Positions 59,771 through 64,000 of a DNA stretch of 64,000 bases are shown one piece after another. The notes below the pieces were generated by a model. That model did no database searches, was not told the origin of the DNA, and saw nothing but the letters and a program-made list of their open reading frames with translations. Position numbers and translations under genes: made by a program. Position 1 is the first letter of the stretch. The number at the start of each line of letters is the position of its first letter. Source of the DNA: Pseudoduganella flava (GTDB lineage Bacteria; Pseudomonadota; Gammaproteobacteria; Burkholderiales; Burkholderiaceae_D); NCBI RefSeq assembly GCF_007830495.1, contig NZ_VLKW01000014.1, positions 1 through 64,000 of the forward strand. The letters are read 5' to 3'.

Positions 59771-61717
59771 TCAACCGCGGTCCGCCACCGCCACCCCTTC
59801 CCGGTGCCCCGCCAGGATCGCCAGGATCTGCTCGACGCTGACCGGTTTCACGAGGTGTTCCTCGAAGCCCGCCTCGAACGCCAGGTCGCGGTCCTTCTGC
59901 TGGCCCCAGCCGGTGACGGCGACCATCACGGTGTGGGCCAGCGCGGACATGCGGCGCAGCGCGCGCGCCAGGTCATAGCCGTTCAGGCCCGGCAGGCCGA
60001 TGTCGAGGAAGGCGAAGTCCGGCGCGGTCTCCGGCGTGAACGCCGTTCCGGCGGCCAGCGCCTGCTGGCCGTCGTGGCAGACCTGCACCGTGTGCCCCAG
60101 GGTGCGCAGCAGCGCGCCGATCGCGTTGACGAAGTCCACGTTGTCGTCCACCAGCAGGATGCGGTGCGGCTTGCCCTGGCCGGCCGGGGGCAATGTGCGG
60201 GCGACGCTGTCGCCGGCCGTCTGCAGCACCGGCAGCGTGACGACGAACGCGCTGCCCTTGCCGGGGCCGTCGCTGGACGCTTCGATCGTGCCGTCGTGCA
60301 GCTCCACGAGGCGGCGCGCCAGCGACAGGCCGACACCCAGGCCCGCATTGCTGCGCTCCAGCGATGCGTCGGCCTGCACGAACATCTCGAAGATCTCGCC
60401 CAGCATCTGCGGGGCGATGCCGATGCCGTCGTCGGCCACGCGGATGCGCAGCCGGCCGTCCGCATCGAGCTGCGCATCGAGCCGGATATGGCCGCCGCGC
60501 GGCGTGTAGCGCGCCGCATTGTTCAACAGGTTCGACAGCACCTGCGCCAGCCGGGTCGCATCGCCCAGCACGTACACGGGCTGCGCCGGCAGTTCGACGG
60601 CCAGCGCATGGCCTTGCGCGTCGATGAACGGGCGGGCGATCTCCAGCGCGTTCGAGACGACGGCGCGCAGCTCGACGGGTTCGCGGCGGATCGTCAGCTT
60701 GCCCGTGTTGATGCGGGAGACGTCGAGCAGGTCGTCCACCAGCCGCACCATCTGCTTCAGCTGGCGCTCCATCACGCCGCGCGCCCGTTCGGTGGCGGCC
60801 GGGTCGCCGCCGTTCAGCCGCATGATGTCGAGGCCCGTGCGGATCGGTGCCAGCGGGTTGCGCAGCTCGTGGGCCAGCGTGGCGAGGAATTCGTCCTTGC
60901 GGCGGTCCGCCAGCAGCAGCGCCTGTTCGGCGTTCTGCCGCACGGCCATCTCGCGCTCGAGCGTGCGGTTGGCGTCCTGCAGCGCATTGGCGCGGCGGCC
61001 GATCTCGGCCAGCATGTCGTTGAACGCGTCGACCAGCGTGCCGATCTCGCCGCTGGCGGCGCGGCGCACCCGCAGCGAGAAATCGCGCTTTTGCATCACG
61101 TCGCGCGCCACGTCCGTGACGGCCTGCAGCGGCCGCGTGATCGACAGTTGCAGGCTGCCGGCGACAATTCCAGCCAGCAGCAGGCTGCCCAGCATCACGC
61201 CGCCCAGGATGATCGCGTAGCTGGCCACCCGGTCCAGCAGCCGGTAGCGGGCCGACAGGTAGACGGTGCCCACCCGTTCGCCGTTCTCGACGATCGGATG
61301 GAACACGACCATCCGGCCGCCCTCGATCGTGTAGCCGGGCCGGCCGGGCCGCACCGGGAACACGGGCTGCTCGCCCACCGCTTGCGCATAGGCGGCGAAG
61401 ATGGCGCCGTTGGCGCCGTAGATCGCGCCTTGCTGGATCTGCGGCCGCACCCGCAGCAGCGCCAGGTTCTGGCGCGCGGCGACGGGGTCGTTGAAGCTGA
61501 CGGCCGGCGCCGACACGGTGGCGACGATTTCCGCCTGCGTCGTCAGGTCGTCCACCCAGTTCTGCTGGAACGTCGTCAGGTCGTACACCAGCATGCTGAT
61601 CGACATCGTCACGAGCGCCACGAACGTCGTCGCCAGCGCCATCACGACCAGTTTCGCACGCACCGTGCTCGCCCACCGCTCGGGCAATCTCAGGCGGGGC
61701 CACACCGCGCGCGCCAC
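59771..61717 (-). CDS. Hybrid histidine kinase (YfiR-associated)
   Basis: This 648-residue membrane kinase has two helices (about 20-42 and 150-180) around a periplasmic sensor and a HAMP domain at 180-235. HisKA carries His283 in ATLAHELRNPLAPIRTGLD. The ATPase domain is at 390-505 with NLLNNAARYTPRGG and GLGVGLSLARRLVELHDG, and the C-terminal receiver has Asp572 in FAFLDIGLPGLNG. It starts at GTG 61717, directly next to the YfiR stop, and is the last gene of a TonB receptor / YfiR / kinase set. It may report outer-membrane or nutrient state sensed by YfiR. Confidence 0.93.
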   Translation of the reverse strand: MARAVWPRLRLPERWASTVRAKLVVMALATTFVALVTMSISMLVYDLTTFQQNWVDDLTTQAEIVATVSAPAVSFNDPVAARQNLALLRVRPQIQQGAIYGANGAIFAAYAQAVGEQPVFPVRPGRPGYTIEGGRMVVFHPIVENGERVGTVYLSARYRLLDRVASYAIILGGVMLGSLLLAGIVAGSLQLSITRPLQAVTDVARDVMQKRDFSLRVRRAASGEIGTLVDAFNDMLAEIGRRANALQDANRTLEREMAVRQNAEQALLLADRRKDEFLATLAHELRNPLAPIRTGLDIMRLNGGDPAATERARGVMERQLKQMVRLVDDLLDVSRINTGKLTIRREPVELRAVVSNALEIARPFIDAQGHALAVELPAQPVYVLGDATRLAQVLSNLLNNAARYTPRGGHIRLDAQLDADGRLRIRVADDGIGIAPQMLGEIFEMFVQADASLERSNAGLGVGLSLARRLVELHDGTIEASSDGPGKGSAFVVTLPVLQTAGDSVARTLPPAGQGKPHRILLVDDNVDFVNAIGALLRTLGHTVQVCHDGQQALAAGTAFTPETAPDFAFLDIGLPGLNGYDLARALRRMSALAHTVMVAVTGWGQQKDRDLAFEAGFEEHLVKPVSVEQILAILAGHREGVAVADRG

Positions 61718-62338
61718 TCAGCCTCCCTTCTGCACGTGCCACGCCACGGACAGCAAGCGCGAGCTCAGTTTCAGGTTGCTGCGCTCGGCCGCCGGCAGCG
61801 ACACCTCGAAGCGCACGCGGTCCTCGACGATGCGGAAATTGATCACGGCGCCCTGCTGCAGGCCGTTCTCGTCTTCCGTCACGCCCAGCACGCCGTTCTG
61901 CGCCGCGGTACGCAATACCTTCGGCAGCACGGCCGTCTCGGCGCCGACGAACACCATCTGCAGCCCGGCCAGCGGCTCCCCTTCGCGCAGGCTGCGCACG
62001 GCCACGGGGCGGCCGTTGACCGTCTTGCCGGCCGTGATGCGGGTCAGTTCGGTAGCCACGTCGTCGGCACCCAGCACGCCGACAACGAGCGGGCCGGCCG
62101 CTTCGGTGGCGGCGGGGAATTCCACGTAGCCGAGGAACTTGAACAGGTAGGCGGCCTTGACGCTGCGCTCCAGGTTCGCCGCGGCGATCGACGCGGGCTG
62201 GCCGCCGGCCGTGCACGTCAGCGCAAGGCACAGCATGACCAGCGCCAGCAGCGCGCCAAACCACCAGGTGGGTGACCAAGTGGTTGACCACGTCTTCGCC
62301 GTGGCGGATCGAGGGGGGACGATGACGAGTGGCGGCAT
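61718..62338 (-). CDS. YfiR-family periplasmic protein
   Basis: This 206-residue protein of the YfiR (DUF4154) family has a hydrophobic leader (about 23-42: WFGALLALVMLCLALTC), then the family start LERSVKAAYLFKFLGYVEFP, PLVVGVLGADDVATELTRIT and INFRIVEDRVRFEVSLPAAE. In Pseudomonas YfiR restrains the cyclase YfiN in the periplasm; here the downstream partner is a hybrid kinase, so it probably relays a periplasmic signal to it. Its ATG at 62338 is one base after the TonB receptor stop, and its stop touches the kinase GTG, so all three are coupled. Confidence 0.9.
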   Translation of the reverse strand: MPPLVIVPPRSATAKTWSTTWSPTWWFGALLALVMLCLALTCTAGGQPASIAAANLERSVKAAYLFKFLGYVEFPAATEAAGPLVVGVLGADDVATELTRITAGKTVNGRPVAVRSLREGEPLAGLQMVFVGAETAVLPKVLRTAAQNGVLGVTEDENGLQQGAVINFRIVEDRVRFEVSLPAAERSNLKLSSRLLSVAWHVQKGG

Positions 62339-62339
62339 G

Positions 62340-64000
62340 TCAGAATCGTACAGTGAGCTTGAGGATCGCGGTACGTTCGTACACGCTGCGATTGACCGCC
62401 TGGCCGAATTCCGGGTGGGAACCGTGCAACAGGTTCTGCCCGATCAGCGCCACGTCGATGTTCGGCCGCACCCGCCACATCCATTGCAGGTCCAGCTCGT
62501 GGTAGGACGGCACATACGGGCGCGGCAGCGCGCCCACGTAGCGCAACGTCCAGTCCAGTTGCATGTTCGCCGGCAGGTCGTGCGACGAGCGCAGCTGCCA
62601 GTAATGGTTCGGGTCGGAGGTGGCGAGGCCATACTGCGCGTTCGGATCGCCGCTGCCCGGGTGCACCGCCGTGCGCACGCGCTGCACGACGAGGCCGGCG
62701 TTCAGCCGCCACGTGTCGCGCACCTGCCAGCGCGCCCACATCTCGATGCCGCGGGTATTCCCGTAGCCCATATTGCGCACCTCGGACAACCCGCTGTACG
62801 CGGGGCCGCGCGGATTCGGCTCCTGCGTGCGCAGCCGGTCGTAGTCGGCGAAGAACGCCGTCGCCGAATAGGAGATCGCCGGGCTGGGCTGGATGCGGTA
62901 GCCCAGTTCCGCCACGTTGGCCGTCTCGGAAACGAAGTTCGGGCCGCCGCCGAGCGCGTAGCGCGGCACGCCGCCCAGGTTCAGCGGCTTGACGGGCGAA
63001 TACAGGTCGCGGTCGAGGCGCGCCGGCGCCCGCACCGCGCGGGCCACGCTGGCCCACAGCAGCTGGCGGTTGTCCGGCGTCCACGCCAGCCGCGCGCTGG
63101 GCAGGTATTCGGCGCCCGTGTAGTGGTTGTGCTCGACTTTCGCGCCGACGGTCAGGCGCAGGTCGTCCGTCAGCGCCAGCTCGTCCTGCGCGAACAGGCT
63201 GCCCCAATGCATCGTCAGCTCCGGCGGCAGGATCGCGTAGGCGCGGCCGTTCGTCAGCCGGTCGCGCGCGTAGCGGTAGCCGCCGCCCCACGTGATGTTG
63301 TGGCGCTCGGCCACGCGCAGGCTGTGCTGCGCTTCAAGTTCCACCGTGTCGAGCCGTTCGACGATCGCGTTCGGCTGGTCGCGCTCGGTGTGATCGAGCA
63401 CCAGCTGCAGGCGCACGTTGGCGTCGTCGGCCAGGCGGCGCGTCAGCCGCGTGACGAGGTTGGCGCCGGAGATGCGGATCGACGCCGGGGTGTTCTGCGC
63501 CAACTCCCCTTCGTACACGTCGCCCGACACCATCAGGCCGCCGCCGGCGCGATCCCAGTCGGCCCGGAAGCCGCCCTGCTTGCGCGTGTACGCGCTGGGC
63601 AGCGCACTGGCGACGGAGCTGGCGGCATCGTCCGCATCCACGTAGCGGGCATACACGCGGTAGTGGCCGCCGTTCGGCAGCAGGCCGCCGTAGCGCACGT
63701 TGGCATCGCGGTCGTCCTTGCTGCCCGTCGCGGCAAGCAGGCCGCCCTGGCTGTCCTTGGCCGAACGCGTGATCACGTTGATGACGCCATTGACGGCATT
63801 CGCGCCCCAGATCGAGCCGCCCGGCCCGCTGATCACCTCGATGCGTTCGATGTCCTCGATCAGCACGTCCTGCGCATCCCAGAACACGCCGGAGAACAGC
63901 GGCGTGTAGACGTTGCGCCCGTCGATCAGCACGAGCAGCTTGTTCGACTGCACGCCGTTGAAGCCGCGCGCGGTGACCGCGTAGTTGCGCGCATCGACGC
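62340..64000 (-). CDS. TonB-dependent outer-membrane receptor, N-terminus outside the window
   Basis: This minus-strand frame is open from base 64000 to the stop at 62340 and covers most of the receptor. The plug domain is recognised from VTARGFNGVQSNKLLVLIDG, RNVYTPLFSGVFWDAQDVLI, and IERIEVISGPGGSIWGANAV. The barrel ends in the expected aromatic C-terminus TAILKLTVRF. It would bring an iron, cobalamin or other ligand through the outer membrane with TonB energy. The ligand is not evident. The signal peptide and TonB box lie to the right of the window. It heads the YfiR/kinase operon. Confidence 0.93.
   Translation of the reverse strand, partial: VDARNYAVTARGFNGVQSNKLLVLIDGRNVYTPLFSGVFWDAQDVLIEDIERIEVISGPGGSIWGANAVNGVINVITRSAKDSQGGLLAATGSKDDRDANVRYGGLLPNGGHYRVYARYVDADDAASSVASALPSAYTRKQGGFRADWDRAGGGLMVSGDVYEGELAQNTPASIRISGANLVTRLTRRLADDANVRLQLVLDHTERDQPNAIVERLDTVELEAQHSLRVAERHNITWGGGYRYARDRLTNGRAYAILPPELTMHWGSLFAQDELALTDDLRLTVGAKVEHNHYTGAEYLPSARLAWTPDNRQLLWASVARAVRAPARLDRDLYSPVKPLNLGGVPRYALGGGPNFVSETANVAELGYRIQPSPAISYSATAFFADYDRLRTQEPNPRGPAYSGLSEVRNMGYGNTRGIEMWARWQVRDTWRLNAGLVVQRVRTAVHPGSGDPNAQYGLATSDPNHYWQLRSSHDLPANMQLDWTLRYVGALPRPYVPSYHELDLQWMWRVRPNIDVALIGQNLLHGSHPEFGQAVNRSVYERTAILKLTVRF

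Noticed and set aside
59804..62275. 823-residue plus-strand frame opposite the kinase and YfiR genes
   Set aside because: Shadow of two real, coupled genes with clear motifs.
1..64000. tRNA, rRNA or attachment sites
   Set aside because: I looked for cloverleaf-like and TTCRA-type T-loop motifs in the gaps and saw none that I could support.

Overview
The window looks like chromosome of a high-GC betaproteobacterium of the family Oxalobacteraceae (Massilia / Duganella / Pseudoduganella type). This rests on gene content and protein style (PEP-CTERM protein, YfiR/TonB/hybrid kinase set, egtDB pair, many c-di-GMP and two-component genes, GGTGTCAGACACC-type palindromes); no rRNA or tRNA is present to confirm it.

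Left part (1-9.8 kb): the start of an IS4-family transposase gene runs off the left edge. It is followed by an inverted-repeat element and a leuA gene with a Leu-rich leader peptide (five rare CTA codons), which suggests attenuation. Next come a convergent egtD-egtB ergothioneine pair, a four-gene phosphonate/selenate-type ABC importer, a lone LolD-type ATPase and a small HTH protein.

10-30 kb: an RND efflux pump; a TetR/NTF2-like operon with a tandem palindromic operator; olsB; a Lys/Ala/Pro-rich histone-like protein; a periplasmic sensor / hybrid kinase / response regulator operon; exopolyphosphatase; two c-di-GMP proteins; a spermidine-synthase-like protein; a hotdog thioesterase; and a PEP-CTERM protein.

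30-36 kb: a pair of M16 peptidases (one with and one without the zinc motif), an atypical winged-helix regulator, and a secreted PHB-depolymerase-like esterase directly followed by a phasin-like gene.

35.9-48.7 kb is the most unusual part. A minus-strand operon (42480 to 35875) encodes two large paralogous proteins of unknown function, one with a long Asp-Val repeat. It continues with a 743-residue protein whose first half is a borosin-type peptide alpha-N-methyltransferase fused to a borosin-binding-domain-like helical region and then a large unknown C-terminal part. The last gene is a StrG-like 2-oxoglutarate/Fe(II) oxygenase. Upstream are a membrane protein with an internal duplication and a divergent plus-strand block: two DUF2589 proteins, two small unknowns, a GH19 lysozyme/chitinase-like enzyme and a nitrilase-superfamily enzyme with a full Glu-Lys-Cys triad. 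This is the best candidate for an undescribed system.

48.7-64 kb: small Oxalobacteraceae-type proteins; a cluster that matches the itaconate degradation locus of Pseudomonas aeruginosa (hydratase, acyl-CoA dehydrogenase, CoA transferase, MmgE/PrpD, citramalyl-CoA lyase, TRAP binding protein, LysR) with a MITE-like structured element inside it; a sulfite-oxidase-fold molybdoprotein with its flavin reductase; and a minus-strand TonB receptor / YfiR / hybrid kinase set that runs off the right edge.
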